A stretch of 64,000 bases of DNA from Paenilisteria newyorkensis. GTDB taxonomy: Bacteria; Bacillota; Bacilli; Lactobacillales; Listeriaceae. The position numbers and the translations under genes were made by a program. The notes beneath the pieces were generated by a model. That model was given only the letters and a program-made list of their open reading frames with translations. It was not told the origin of the DNA and did not search any database. Below are positions 17,019 to 27,596 of this stretch, piece by piece. Every line of letters starts with the position of its first letter. The first letter of the stretch is position 1. The DNA is taken from NCBI RefSeq assembly GCF_000766145.1, contig NZ_JNFB01000001.1, forward strand, positions 43,874 through 107,873, given 5' to 3'.

Positions 17019-20000
17019 GTGAAAAAAATAAAGTGGAGCGTGTTGGCTTTTTTAGTGCTGGCTTTGCTTCTTTCGGCTGGGACGTCGTATTTGGCGTTGG
17101 AACAAAATGCAGCGAAAAAAGAAGATAGCGCCGAAACAAAGAAAATGTCTATTGCTCTTGTCAATGACGATATTGGATACAGAACTACTGATGGGGAACG
17201 AATTGATTTTGGTGATAAATTTACGGCTAAGGTTTTGAAGCAAACGGATCATAAATGGGCGACAACTTCTAGTGGATTTGCAGAGAATGGCTTGAAAAAT
17301 CGGGTATACGATATGATTATCTTTATTCCAACCAATTTTTCGGAAGCGGCGATGTCTATGACGTCAGCAAACCCAGAAAAAGTGAAGATTACGTATCGTA
17401 TTAGTGAGACGGGAAATAAAGATGTAACGGCTGAGGCTGAACGCGCGGCTGCGAAAGTTTTAGAAGATTTTAATAAAGAAATTATCGATGTTTATTTTGC
17501 GAGCATTCTTACAAATCTTCATGGTGCGCAAGATAGTATTAAGAAACTGGTGGACAAAGAGGAGACGTATGGTTCGGTGTATAATACGAACGTGAATTCA
17601 CCGTTGTCTAACTATACGCAACAGTTTAAAACGGTGCAGGATTATACAGGCATGTCTAAAGATAGTTTTAAAGGTTTGCAGGATATTTTAAAAGGGTTTG
17701 GAACGAACTTGATGGAAGGCACGAAGGTGAACGAGACTTATTTTCAGTCTTTAGAAAAGCTTGCGAAGAATCAGGAAGCGAATGCACTTGTTTCGAAATC
17801 GTTTGCTGAACAAATGTCGAATAATGATACGGCGATGTCAACGGCGGATGTATCGGAACAACTCTCTAATCTGAAAAGTTCTAATGATGCGATTTTTAAG
17901 CAGTTTCAGAAGATGGAAGAGGAGCGGACATTATCGGTGCAGGTGGATAGTGTGCAGCGGTATTTGGATGCGGTGAACGAGCAGGTTGCCATGATAAACA
18001 CGGAAGTTACCACAAAAATGGGTGAGAGCTTGCGTGGCAGTGTGGAAGGGGATTTGCAGCAATATATCTCGAACGAGGGGAACCGGACGATCACGCTGGA
18101 TGAATTGACGGACAAGACGCTGAATGATCGATTTAACAAAGAGATGCAGAACCTCATGCAAGAGATTCCGAATTATGATGCCTATTTGTTAAAAGATGAT
18201 GCGAGTGCCGAAGAAAGAGCGGTTTACAAGGAATTGCGCAATGTCATTGAGATAGCGAGAAGGTACATTAGCTCTAATTCAGGCGATTGGTCTGAAGGGT
18301 TGCTAAACAAGTCGAAGGAATTTCCAAAATATGAGACTATTGAAAATGCGCTTGATAAATTAAAACAGAAGAAGATTGATGAACTTAATAAAAAGAATGT
18401 CGATGGCGAAGAATACTATACTTATGAATTAAAACAAGATTTCCAAATTAAAAAATCAGAAGCGGTAGGGAATACACAGACTTTGGTTTTCGCACAGCCG
18501 GAGGGTTTTGCAGTACCTGCTAGTGAGGCGAATTATTCGGTTAGACTCACTGCGGCGGACGGGAGTTATGTTCCTAACACCGTTACCTATGATGAAGAAA
18601 AGCACGAATGGACGATTGAAATAAACACGAGTGAAACAGATCCGGATGTATTGAACCCGGATGAAGCACTGCTAGATTTGAACCTGTCTGTGAATCTTTT
18701 TATTAAAGCAGATGCGCTTACAAACCCGGAAGGTGCAACGTTTGATTTGTTTGCTCCGATTGGTCTGGAAATGACTAATATTGAGATGGGAGAAGAAATG
18801 ACAGATCCAGGAAGCGAAGGCGATCCAAATGATCCGTCTAACCCACCTATCCCGCCTACTTTTGAACCGAAAGTTGTTAAAGAGAGTAAAATCGAGCTGG
18901 GACCGGAGTATATTATTACAGCTACAGAACGTGATGAGGCAATTAAGTCTGTACAAGAAACGATCGGCGCCATCGAGAAAGATACGACGATTCTTGCGGA
19001 TAATGTGGCTGCCTATGTCAAACCTTACTATAAATTATCGGAGCTTTTCAAGACGTATTATGGTATTGATGCTCGGGTAACGCCTTTAGATTTGGAAGGG
19101 AAATCGTTGACGGAATATGCGGCTGGGAAGAAGAATTCGTATTACTATCAGTTTAATATAGAAGACCGGATTGCGATGATGGTAGCTTTGATTACGGATA
19201 ATGTGACGAGTTTTATTCATCGGGATTTGGAGACTTTCCAACAACAAGTTGCGGAGTCGCAAACGCGTACAGCGATTACGAAAGAAAATGCGAATGTACT
19301 GACGGAGCGCTTGAATGAAACGACGACGCAAGCAGCGACAATGAATGCAAGCGTTGCGGAAACGCTCAAAAACGTGGAGGCATGGCGCAAAGCGAGCTTG
19401 GAGTTGCTTGATAAAGGCGGTATTGTGATCACAAATAGTGGCGATGAGAAGTCCGCGACAATGTCTTTAGGAAGTGAATTTAGTGGATTGCTTTCGCAGA
19501 GTAAGTCGCTAGTTGATTCTTCTAAAATAAATCTGAACTCGGCTGATAATGTCTACAAAACGTTTGATGCGATCGATAAGCAAGCGAAAAATATTCAAAA
19601 TAGCGGGCTAGGAATTGTGACGCAAGCTCAAAAACTGTCAGCAAACATGGCCAATAAATTAGTAACGGATCAGGATTTTGCTTCTAATTTTGCGACGATG
19701 ATGGAGAATAGTCGTGTTGGTGGCAACCGCACAAATGAGAAGTTGCTCAATTTCTTGAGTAGTCCAGTGGAGAAGGAAAAAGGCTTAACGATTGCGGCTG
19801 GGGATACTTTTACACCGTATTTGATTGTGTTGGTCTGCTTTATCGTGGCTTTATTTACGGGTTATGTGATTGCGGCGCAGGAGCGAAAACGCAAACAAGA
19901 GGATGATTTTGCGGAAGAGATGGCGCTGGCGTATCAGAATACACCGATCACGTTAATGACGGTTGGCATTGGGTTGATTGAGGGCGCGATTATTGGTGCG

Positions 20001-20396
20001 ATTTCAGCTTACTTCTTGGAGATGAAGGGCGTTATTTTCGTATCTTGGATGGGGATTATTATTCTGATTGTGTTGGTTTTCGTGTTGATCGCAACGTACT
20101 TGTTACGCCAATTACGCATGATGGGGATGTTTTTACTGCTCATTATTTTAGCGATGTACTTGTTCTTGACGGAAGCAGTCGGACTTAAAATCGACCAAGA
20201 TTCCATGTTAGCGACGATTCGTTCGTTCTCACCATTGCAATACATCGAAAATTTATTAAACGGATTTGTCAGTCGGACGGATGACTGGCTTGTGATTATG
20301 TATAGTTTGATTGGTGTTGCGGTTCTTGGCATCGTTGTGAACTTGTTCGTTTGGCACCGTAGTAAACAAGATGGGGGAAATGATGATGAAGCGTAA
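17019..20396 (+). CDS. esaA: Type VII secretion membrane protein EsaA (YueB family)
   Basis: This 1125-residue protein has one N-terminal transmembrane helix (residues about 5-25), a very long extracellular region rich in coiled-coil, and five transmembrane helices at the C-terminus (from about residue 930, beginning FTPYLIVLVCFIVALFTGY). This is the layout of EsaA/YueB, the surface-exposed T7SS component that also serves as phage SPP1 receptor in Bacillus. A proline- and aspartate-rich stretch (about residues 590-615) marks a domain boundary. The start is GTG with GGGAG 9 bases upstream. It overlaps essA at its 3' end. Confidence 0.93.
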   Translation: MKKIKWSVLAFLVLALLLSAGTSYLALEQNAAKKEDSAETKKMSIALVNDDIGYRTTDGERIDFGDKFTAKVLKQTDHKWATTSSGFAENGLKNRVYDMIIFIPTNFSEAAMSMTSANPEKVKITYRISETGNKDVTAEAERAAAKVLEDFNKEIIDVYFASILTNLHGAQDSIKKLVDKEETYGSVYNTNVNSPLSNYTQQFKTVQDYTGMSKDSFKGLQDILKGFGTNLMEGTKVNETYFQSLEKLAKNQEANALVSKSFAEQMSNNDTAMSTADVSEQLSNLKSSNDAIFKQFQKMEEERTLSVQVDSVQRYLDAVNEQVAMINTEVTTKMGESLRGSVEGDLQQYISNEGNRTITLDELTDKTLNDRFNKEMQNLMQEIPNYDAYLLKDDASAEERAVYKELRNVIEIARRYISSNSGDWSEGLLNKSKEFPKYETIENALDKLKQKKIDELNKKNVDGEEYYTYELKQDFQIKKSEAVGNTQTLVFAQPEGFAVPASEANYSVRLTAADGSYVPNTVTYDEEKHEWTIEINTSETDPDVLNPDEALLDLNLSVNLFIKADALTNPEGATFDLFAPIGLEMTNIEMGEEMTDPGSEGDPNDPSNPPIPPTFEPKVVKESKIELGPEYIITATERDEAIKSVQETIGAIEKDTTILADNVAAYVKPYYKLSELFKTYYGIDARVTPLDLEGKSLTEYAAGKKNSYYYQFNIEDRIAMMVALITDNVTSFIHRDLETFQQQVAESQTRTAITKENANVLTERLNETTTQAATMNASVAETLKNVEAWRKASLELLDKGGIVITNSGDEKSATMSLGSEFSGLLSQSKSLVDSSKINLNSADNVYKTFDAIDKQAKNIQNSGLGIVTQAQKLSANMANKLVTDQDFASNFATMMENSRVGGNRTNEKLLNFLSSPVEKEKGLTIAAGDTFTPYLIVLVCFIVALFTGYVIAAQERKRKQEDDFAEEMALAYQNTPITLMTVGIGLIEGAIIGAISAYFLEMKGVIFVSWMGIIILIVLVFVLIATYLLRQLRMMGMFLLLIILAMYLFLTEAVGLKIDQDSMLATIRSFSPLQYIENLLNGFVSRTDDWLVIMYSLIGVAVLGIVVNLFVWHRSKQDGGNDDEA

Positions 20397-20892
20397 AAAA
20401 AGCGTTATTTCCGTGCTTTTGATGGGGACGTTATTATGGATTCCAGTTGGTGTTTTGGCAGCGGAAAATGACGATTCGTACCTAGGTAATGATGGGAAAA
20501 TGGAAATGCAACTGGACCGGGCGACAAAAACGGCGGATGAGAAAAACGCGGAAATGGACACGGAGCAAACCGAACTTGAAAAATTGGGAATCACGTTGTT
20601 CACGCCTGATGCGGAGAGAAATGCTGCGGCGATAAAGGCGCAAGAAAAGAAAGAAATGGACGATGTGAAGAATTCGCTTTTTACTGGTGAGTCAACAAAG
20701 GATAACTCTGTGCAAGTGATGAAAGCGTCTTTGTTTACGGAGAAAGAGGACGCGGCGGCATCGAGTGAAACCGCGGCGCTAGGCCAGAATGAACCTGAAA
20801 AAGAGAGCAAGACGATTTGGTGGGTTTTATCGGGGGTTGTTTTGGCGGTTGCTGCGCTGCTTTATACGGTTGTTCGAAAAGTATGGGAATAA
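20386..20892 (+). CDS. essA: Type VII secretion protein EssA
   Basis: This 168-residue membrane protein has an N-terminal signal or anchor (SVISVLLMGTLLWIPVGVLA), a charged alanine/glutamate/lysine-rich middle, and one C-terminal transmembrane helix (TIWWVLSGVVLAVAALLYTV). These features and the position after esaA identify EssA. It starts within the last codons of esaA. Three consecutive ATGs follow GGGGGAA, and the third (20386) is best spaced. Confidence 0.85.
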   Translation: MKRKKSVISVLLMGTLLWIPVGVLAAENDDSYLGNDGKMEMQLDRATKTADEKNAEMDTEQTELEKLGITLFTPDAERNAAAIKAQEKKEMDDVKNSLFTGESTKDNSVQVMKASLFTEKEDAAASSETAALGQNEPEKESKTIWWVLSGVVLAVAALLYTVVRKVWE

Positions 20893-20908
20893 AGAGAGGA
20901 AGATAGGA

Positions 20909-21160
20909 ATGGCGCAAGATACGCATATTAATGTCACGATAAATTTTACGAAGTGGGGCGGACGGATTCATGATTTGCGAATCCCGAAGCACCAACCGGT
21001 TAAGGCGTTGTTGCTGAATTTGGTGGAGACGCTGAAATTGGCGCAGCCGAACATGTCGCATTGTGCGATTAAGGTGGCGAATAAGGAATTGTTGTTGACG
21101 GATGATGATAAGTTGACGGATTTTCAGATTACAGACGGGGACATCATTGAAATTTTATAA
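20909..21160 (+). CDS. esaB: EsaB/YukD ubiquitin-like T7SS protein
   Basis: This 83-residue cytoplasmic protein has a ubiquitin-like beta-grasp pattern (HINVTINFTKWGGRIHDLRI, ending DFQITDGDIIEIL), as in YukD/EsaB. It is required for, or modulates, type VII secretion in relatives. The ATG at 20909 follows AGAGAGGAAGATAGG. It lies between essA and essB, the usual position. Confidence 0.92.
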   Translation: MAQDTHINVTINFTKWGGRIHDLRIPKHQPVKALLLNLVETLKLAQPNMSHCAIKVANKELLLTDDDKLTDFQITDGDIIEIL

Positions 21161-21178
21161 AAGGGAGAATGGGTAGAC

Positions 21179-22408
21179 ATGATAACGAGAAAGATAATGG
21201 TAGATGCGATGGAATATAATTTTCAGATAGATGGGACGGCGTGGCAGGTTGATTTTTCGAAGTCGCAAACGAGGGTGAAGGATGTTCGCCAATTGGCTTT
21301 GTTGAAGGAGAATTCGACGTTTTTTGTGGCGGCTGATTTCGAGGATAAGGGCGATGCGTTGTCGTTTACATTCGATACGGCTGGCAAAACGACATGGGAT
21401 GATTTGCGCGGATTGGAACGGAATGATAAATTGCGGGCAATTGGTAATGTGGCGCGGTTTTCAGAGTTATTGAAGATGCGATTCACGTTTTTCTTACATC
21501 CGGAGAATATGGTTTTTGATGTGAATCAGATGCCGTTTTTGGTGTACCGCGGGATTCGTGATGTGTTGCCGCCGTATACGATGACGGAAGAGAAGTTTTT
21601 GAAGCAGTATAAATGTTTGATCGTGGCGCTATTTTCGAAAAAGTATTCGTTTGATGAGCTGATTTCGGGGTCTCTGGATAATGCGAAGGGGACGAGTTTT
21701 GAGCGGAGTATTATTGAGGCCAAGGATTTAGCGACGATCGAGGAGATTTTGGCGGAGAGTTATACGAAGGAAACGGCGGCTGTGAATCGGAAAATGACGC
21801 TGGTGCAACGGAAGAATTATCGTTTGTTTAAAGGGCTGACGATTGGATTTATTATCGCGACGCTTGTTTTGGCGGTTCCGGTTGCTTATTTTGCTTTTGT
21901 AAAAGTGCCGTTCCAAGAGACGTTGCTGAGCGCGAATGAGGCGTTTATTGCGGATGATTATGGAAAAGTGACGGAAACGTTGCGCGATGTGGACCCGACG
22001 AAATTACCGCAAGCGAGCAAGTTTGAATTGGCGAAATCGTACGTGGAAAGCGCGAAATTGAGCGATGTTCAGAAGAAGACGGTCTTGCAAAAAACGACGC
22101 TGAAATCGCCGGAAGAGTATTTGTTGTACTGGATTTATGATGGTCAAGGGGAACTGACGAAGGCGAACGATATTGCGCTAACGAGGAAAGAGAATGATTT
22201 GCAAATATACAATTTAGCGAGACAGATTGAGCAATTGGACGCGGATACGGACATGAAGGCTTCTACTCGAAACGAGAAGCAAGAGGCGCTCAACGACAAA
22301 ATTAAGAAGATAAAAGAGAATGAAGCGAAGACAAAAGAGGATATCGCGAAAGAGGAAGCGAATCAAAAAGAACAAGACAAAGCGCAAGCAACATCGGAGG
22401 TAGAGTAG
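21179..22408 (+). CDS. essB: Type VII secretion protein EssB (YukC)
   Basis: This 409-residue single-pass membrane protein has an N-terminal pseudokinase-like cytoplasmic domain (about residues 1-210), a transmembrane helix (LTIGFIIATLVLAVPVAYFA, about 219-240), and an extracellular tetratricopeptide-like helical domain (from FQETLLSANEAFIADDYGKV). The C-terminal tail is a lysine/glutamate-rich coiled coil. EssB links EssC to the rest of the secretion complex. Only one base separates its stop from the essC start. Confidence 0.93.
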   Translation: MITRKIMVDAMEYNFQIDGTAWQVDFSKSQTRVKDVRQLALLKENSTFFVAADFEDKGDALSFTFDTAGKTTWDDLRGLERNDKLRAIGNVARFSELLKMRFTFFLHPENMVFDVNQMPFLVYRGIRDVLPPYTMTEEKFLKQYKCLIVALFSKKYSFDELISGSLDNAKGTSFERSIIEAKDLATIEEILAESYTKETAAVNRKMTLVQRKNYRLFKGLTIGFIIATLVLAVPVAYFAFVKVPFQETLLSANEAFIADDYGKVTETLRDVDPTKLPQASKFELAKSYVESAKLSDVQKKTVLQKTTLKSPEEYLLYWIYDGQGELTKANDIALTRKENDLQIYNLARQIEQLDADTDMKASTRNEKQEALNDKIKKIKENEAKTKEDIAKEEANQKEQDKAQATSEVE

Positions 22409-22409
22409 G

Positions 22410-25400
22410 ATGGAGAAGCAGCTACTGACGATTAGTTATGGCAATCAGTTACATAAATGCCAGCTAGATTCGAAAAAAGAGGTAACGATTGGCGGGGATC
22501 TGAATCATACGGTGACTTATGAAAATTTGGCGGATTCGTTGCAAGTGCTGTGGAATGAGGACGCTGGGCAATGGTTCTTGGGTGACTTGCCGCTTGCTTT
22601 GAATGAGCGTCTGAATTTGGAGACGTCTGATGGGGAGAAAATCCAGTTTTATTTGACGGAGGATGTGGCGTCGCAGGTTTTTGATACGACGACGAAATAT
22701 TCGATTACGTTTGGTGAGCGGGATTTTAATGATGTTGTGATTGCGGGCACGACGGCGGATTTGTTGTTTATTCGTGAGGAGCTTGGCGCGACGTTTAAAT
22801 TGAATGTGTATGGTGGAATTGTTTACCACAACTATTATCGTGTGGAGTCGGAATGCTTGTTAGCGGCTGGGGATCAGCTGTATTTTGATGGCGTGACGAT
22901 TCGGGTCGGTAAGGAGGACATTGAGGTTATCGCGGGAGATGGTCGGGTTCATTCGACGCTTGCGCAGTTGGTGGCGCCGGACAACGCTTTTAGTGCGGAT
23001 TATCCGGATTATCACCGGTCGCCGCGGATTATTTATCGTGCGCCGGAGACGAATTTGACGATTGCGAAACCGCCGGGTAAGCCTTCGAAACCGAGCGAGG
23101 AATTGATGAAAATTCTGATTCCGCCGCTGATTATGATTGTGATGTCGATTGTGATGATGTTTTTACGTCCAAATCCGATTTTTGTGTTGATGACGCTTGG
23201 GATGACGGGCGCGACGGTGATTTTCTCGGTGATTACGTACGTGAAAAATCGCAAAAAATATAAAGTGGATATGAAGGAACGTGACGCGAGCTATCGGCGT
23301 TATTTGAAGGACAAGACGTCGGAACTTCACGCAGCAGCGGAGGAACAGGCGCATGCGCTACATTATCATTTTCCAACGGTGACGGAAATTCGCGATATGG
23401 CGCTTTCTGTTGATTCGCGGATTTATGAGAAGACGATGTTTCACCATGACTTTTTGCAGTATCGGGTTGGTACTGGGGAGGAGAATACGTCGTTTAATGT
23501 GGAATTCCAAGAGGAGGAGTTCACGCAGGACAAGGATGAATTGATCGAGAGCGCGAAGGATTTGAAGTCGCAGTATTATTCTGTGAAGGATGTGCCGATG
23601 GGGACGGATTTGATGAACGGGCCGGTTGGTTATATTGGGCACCGCGCGCTTGTGATTGAGCAGTTGCAGTTGATGGTGATGCAGACGTCGCTTTTCCATA
23701 GTTATTATGATTTGCAGTTTATTACGATTTTCCCAGAAGAGGAAAAGGAACAGTGGGACTGGATGCGTTGGTTGCCACACGCGAGTTTGCGCGATATTAA
23801 CGTGCGTGGCTTCGTGTATCATGAGCGTTCGCGGGACCAGGTTTTGAACTCGTTGTACCAGATTTTGAAGGAGCGCAAGATGGCTTTGGAGGAAAAGGGC
23901 AACAAGTCGGAACAGATGTACTTTTCGCCGCATTATGTGGTGCTTGTGACGGACGAAAAACTGATGATGGATCACACGGTCATGGAGTTTTTCAATGAGG
24001 ATCCGAGTGAGTACGGGGTTTCGCTTGTGTTCGTGCAGGACGTGATGCAGAGTTTGCCGGAGCATGTGAAAACGGTGATCGATATTCGGGATGCGAAGAA
24101 CGGGAATGTGATTTTGGAGCAAGGCGAGCTTGTGAATCGTGGCTTTACGCTGGATCATTTCCCAGCTGATTTTGATAAAGAGAGTGTGAGTCGTGCTTTG
24201 GCACCACTTAATCACTTGCAGAATCTGAAAAATTCGATTCCGGAATCGGTGACATTTTTGGAGATGTATGGTGTGGATCGCGTGGAAGAGCTTGGAATTA
24301 GCGCGCGTTGGGAGAAAAATGAGACGTATAAGAGCTTGGCAGTTCCGCTTGGCTTGCGTGGGAAAGACGATATTGTCAACCTGAACTTGCATGAAAAAGC
24401 GCATGGTCCGCATGGTTTGGTCGCGGGTACGACGGGCTCTGGTAAGTCCGAGATTATTCAATCGTACATTATCTCGCTTGCCGTGAATTTCCATCCGTAT
24501 GAAGTCGCGTTCCTCTTGATTGATTACAAGGGTGGCGGAATGGCGAATCTGTTTAAAAACTTGCCACATTTGCTCGGTACAATCACGAACTTGGACGGCG
24601 CGCAAAGTATGCGTGCGCTAGCTTCAATCAAAGCCGAATTGCAAAAGCGTCAACGTCTGTTTGGCGAACACGATGTCAACCATATTAACCAATATCAAAA
24701 ATTATACAAATTAGGCGAAGCATCAGAAGCGATGCCGCATCTATTCCTGATTTCCGATGAGTTCGCCGAGCTAAAAAGTGAGCAGCCGGAATTCATGAAA
24801 GAGTTAGTTTCAACGGCGCGTATCGGGCGTTCGCTCGGTATCCATTTGATTCTGGCAACACAAAAACCGAGTGGTGTCGTGGATGACCAAATCTGGTCCA
24901 ACTCGAAATTCAAACTGGCGCTGAAAGTACAAAACGCGTCGGATTCCAATGAAATTTTGAAAACACCAGATGCAGCGGAAATCACGCTACCCGGCCGTTC
25001 GTATTTGCAAGTCGGGAATAACGAGATTTACGAATTGTTCCAAAGTGCTTGGAGTGGTGCGGATTACGTGCCGGATAAAGACGATCAGGAGCAAGTGGAC
25101 ACGACGATTTACGCGATTAACGATCTAGGTCAGTATGAAATTTTGACGGAAGATTTGAGCGGTTTGGGCGATAAAGAGGATATTTCAAAAGTACCGTCCG
25201 AGCTCGATGCGGTGATTGATTATATTCACGAGTACACCGAGGAAGCGAACATTGCGATGTTACCGCGTCCATGGTTGCCGCCTCTGGAAGACATGATTTT
25301 CTTGCCAGAGCTACATCCAATTGATTACAAAGAAGCATGGCAAAAAGAGAAATCCGAACTCGCGCCGATTATCGGTTTCATGGATATTCCAGAAATGCAA

Positions 25401-26924
25401 GATCAGCGTGCTGTTGAGGTAAACCTTTCAAAAGACGGTCACATCGCGGTTTATTCGAGCCCTGGTTACGGGAAATCAACCTTCCTGCAAACCGTCGTGA
25501 TGGACTTGGCACGCGCGCATAATCCCGAACACCTGCACATTTACCTGCTCGATTTCGGAACCAATGGTCTTTTGCCGTTGCGCGAATTGCCACACGTTGC
25601 TGACACGATTATGCTGGATGAGGAAGAAAAAGTCAGAAAATTCGTCCGTCGTTTTGACCGTGAGTTGAAACTACGCAAACGTAAACTAAGCCAGTTCGGC
25701 GTCGCGAATCTCGACATGTACGAAAAAGCGAGCGGAGAAATTTTGCCAAATGTCGTGATTATTATTGATAATTTCGATCCAGTCAAAGAATCGCCGTTCC
25801 AAGAAGGATTTGAGAAGATTATGACGCAAATTGCGCGTGAAGGTGCCGGCGTTGGGATCAATCTCGTCATCAGTGCTGGACAGCAAAATGCGATGCGTAC
25901 GCCGTTACTTTCCAATATTAAAACGCAAATCCCGCTTTACTTAATCGAGGCATCCGACGCGAGAAGCATCATCGGGCGCACCGACTTAACGAGCGAGGAA
26001 TTACCAGGTCGCGGCTTGGTGAAACATGACGATATCGCCGTGTTCCAAACAGCGCTTCCAAATAAAGGTGAAGATACGCTACAAATTATTAGCGCGATCC
26101 AGCAAGAAGCGAAAGAAATGTCTGACGCATGGACAGGCGAGCGCCCACTTCCGATTCCAATGGTTCCAGAAGTGCTCCCATTCCAAGATTTCGTATCATG
26201 GAAGTCGACGCAAAACATGCTCGCAGCAGGCCAATTACCGTTTGCCGTTGATTTTGAAAATGTCGAACCAATCCCGTTACACTACAAAGAAAATCAAAAT
26301 ACACTTGTGATGAGCGATCGCGTCGAATTGATTGAATCCACGATGGTGACACTGCTTGACGTCATGGTCGTGAACCCACAAATAGACATTATTCTAACCG
26401 ACAACCCGATGCTTCGTTTTGCGGCATACAAACCAAACGTCAACGCGTACGGCAATGACACCGAAAGCATCACGATGATTTTCAAAGAACTTCACGGTTT
26501 GCTAGAAAGTCGTCAAGACGGTTTTGCAGCGGCCCAAAAAGAAAGCGGTGGGCTAACGACGACAGCAGATTTCCTAAAAGACGCTCGTCCAGTTCTTGTC
26601 GCGATTGCCGACCTCGATTCGATCGTAAGTGGCATCAGCAGCGACCTCGAAACCGATTTTACGAATCTGCTTGAAAATGGCGCACGGTTCGGCATCTACT
26701 TCATCATTGCGGGCAATACAAGCACGATGGGACGAGGCTACGACAAAGTTAGTGGCGCGATTAAGAAACAGAAAAACGGCATTGCCCTTTGCAAAATCGG
26801 CGACCAAAACGTTATCGACGTCAGCAACAAAAACTACAAAGAACCGAACTTACTACCATTTGAAGCATATTACATCCAAAACGGCATAGCAGAGAAAATC
26901 AAGGTTGTGAAACCAGCGAAATAA
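22410..26924 (+). CDS. essC: Type VII secretion ATPase EssC (FtsK/SpoIIIE family)
   Basis: This 1504-residue motor protein has N-terminal forkhead-associated-like domains (about residues 1-190), two transmembrane helices (about 230-275), then three ATPase domains. The first has Walker A GTTGSGKSE (about 672-680) and Walker B-like FLLIDYKGGG. The second has SSPGYGKST (about 1015). The third, near 1290-1500, lacks a recognisable Walker A, as is common. In Staphylococcus and Listeria the C-terminal part varies by strain and matches the downstream substrate set. Here the following genes match the essC1-like set. Confidence 0.96.
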   Translation: MEKQLLTISYGNQLHKCQLDSKKEVTIGGDLNHTVTYENLADSLQVLWNEDAGQWFLGDLPLALNERLNLETSDGEKIQFYLTEDVASQVFDTTTKYSITFGERDFNDVVIAGTTADLLFIREELGATFKLNVYGGIVYHNYYRVESECLLAAGDQLYFDGVTIRVGKEDIEVIAGDGRVHSTLAQLVAPDNAFSADYPDYHRSPRIIYRAPETNLTIAKPPGKPSKPSEELMKILIPPLIMIVMSIVMMFLRPNPIFVLMTLGMTGATVIFSVITYVKNRKKYKVDMKERDASYRRYLKDKTSELHAAAEEQAHALHYHFPTVTEIRDMALSVDSRIYEKTMFHHDFLQYRVGTGEENTSFNVEFQEEEFTQDKDELIESAKDLKSQYYSVKDVPMGTDLMNGPVGYIGHRALVIEQLQLMVMQTSLFHSYYDLQFITIFPEEEKEQWDWMRWLPHASLRDINVRGFVYHERSRDQVLNSLYQILKERKMALEEKGNKSEQMYFSPHYVVLVTDEKLMMDHTVMEFFNEDPSEYGVSLVFVQDVMQSLPEHVKTVIDIRDAKNGNVILEQGELVNRGFTLDHFPADFDKESVSRALAPLNHLQNLKNSIPESVTFLEMYGVDRVEELGISARWEKNETYKSLAVPLGLRGKDDIVNLNLHEKAHGPHGLVAGTTGSGKSEIIQSYIISLAVNFHPYEVAFLLIDYKGGGMANLFKNLPHLLGTITNLDGAQSMRALASIKAELQKRQRLFGEHDVNHINQYQKLYKLGEASEAMPHLFLISDEFAELKSEQPEFMKELVSTARIGRSLGIHLILATQKPSGVVDDQIWSNSKFKLALKVQNASDSNEILKTPDAAEITLPGRSYLQVGNNEIYELFQSAWSGADYVPDKDDQEQVDTTIYAINDLGQYEILTEDLSGLGDKEDISKVPSELDAVIDYIHEYTEEANIAMLPRPWLPPLEDMIFLPELHPIDYKEAWQKEKSELAPIIGFMDIPEMQDQRAVEVNLSKDGHIAVYSSPGYGKSTFLQTVVMDLARAHNPEHLHIYLLDFGTNGLLPLRELPHVADTIMLDEEEKVRKFVRRFDRELKLRKRKLSQFGVANLDMYEKASGEILPNVVIIIDNFDPVKESPFQEGFEKIMTQIAREGAGVGINLVISAGQQNAMRTPLLSNIKTQIPLYLIEASDARSIIGRTDLTSEELPGRGLVKHDDIAVFQTALPNKGEDTLQIISAIQQEAKEMSDAWTGERPLPIPMVPEVLPFQDFVSWKSTQNMLAAGQLPFAVDFENVEPIPLHYKENQNTLVMSDRVELIESTMVTLLDVMVVNPQIDIILTDNPMLRFAAYKPNVNAYGNDTESITMIFKELHGLLESRQDGFAAAQKESGGLTTTADFLKDARPVLVAIADLDSIVSGISSDLETDFTNLLENGARFGIYFIIAGNTSTMGRGYDKVSGAIKKQKNGIALCKIGDQNVIDVSNKNYKEPNLLPFEAYYIQNGIAEKIKVVKPAK

Positions 26925-26936
26925 GGAGGGATTTGA

Positions 26937-27290
26937 TTGGCTAGATTTGGATTTGGAGATTTAACAATAGACATTGGCTCATCAGAATTGGAGAAGAAAC
27001 GCGATGATTATGACCGGCTCCACGATCGGCTAAAAGATGCGATTAGCGAACACGACAAATTAATAGGGGAAGCGAGAAGTTCGCTTTCCTCCTACAAAAG
27101 CGCGCATCCAGGTTTTGATGGTACCACCATTCCATCTAAGCATTTTGACACCAAGCGAGGGGAACTGACAACAATGCTAGAAGGCTATATTAATGACGCG
27201 AGCGACGAGCGTTCTAGTTTAACAGCAGCGCGCGATAAGGCGTACGAACGATACGTGCATTACCGAGATGCAGCAGCAAAGGAGGTATGA
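26937..27290 (+). CDS. EsxC-like helical T7SS-associated protein
   Basis: This 117-residue, highly charged, mostly helical protein (SELEKKRDDYDRLHDRLKDA) has no WXG motif. It occupies the EsxC position directly after essC and before the EsxB-like gene, as in S. aureus. It is therefore probably a secreted helical partner or chaperone of the downstream toxin. The start is TTG at 26937, with AAGGAGGG 6 bases upstream. Assignment rests on order, size and composition rather than on clear motifs. Confidence 0.65.
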   Translation: MARFGFGDLTIDIGSSELEKKRDDYDRLHDRLKDAISEHDKLIGEARSSLSSYKSAHPGFDGTTIPSKHFDTKRGELTTMLEGYINDASDERSSLTAARDKAYERYVHYRDAAAKEV

Positions 27291-27293
27291 CCA

Positions 27294-27596
27294 ATGGCCG
27301 ATAAAGTCACGATACACGGCGATAATGTTGGAGAAGCTAAGAAGATAGCAAATGATATCGACAAAGCCTTAAAAACTAGTTATGATGATGCCACGAAATT
27401 AAAGGATTACGTCAATAGCGTCACGTGGAAAGGCAAGTCCAAGAAAGCATTCGTCGCCTACTTGGATATCATCGTTCAATACCATAAAGATGTGAAATCC
27501 GCCATGAAAGAACAGACAAAGGCGCTGGAAAACCTGGAAAACTACATCGAAGCCTACGACAGCGAATCCAAAGTGCGGGAGGTCAAGAATTTATGA
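27294..27596 (+). CDS. esxB: WXG100-family protein, EsxB-like
   Basis: This 100-residue two-helix protein has W-K-G in the turn (VNSVTWKGKSKKAF, near residue 46) and a C-terminal helix of the secretion-signal type (LENLENYIEAYDSE). It likely pairs with a neighbouring small helical protein for type VII export. It starts 4 bases after the EsxC-like gene, and its stop overlaps the next start as ATGA. Confidence 0.82.
   Translation: MADKVTIHGDNVGEAKKIANDIDKALKTSYDDATKLKDYVNSVTWKGKSKKAFVAYLDIIVQYHKDVKSAMKEQTKALENLENYIEAYDSESKVREVKNL

Noticed and set aside
23358..24605. Long minus-strand open frame of 415 codons opposite essC
   Set aside because: It is a shadow of essC codon usage, with unlikely composition (very rich in His, Arg, Ile, Leu), no ribosome site and no motif.
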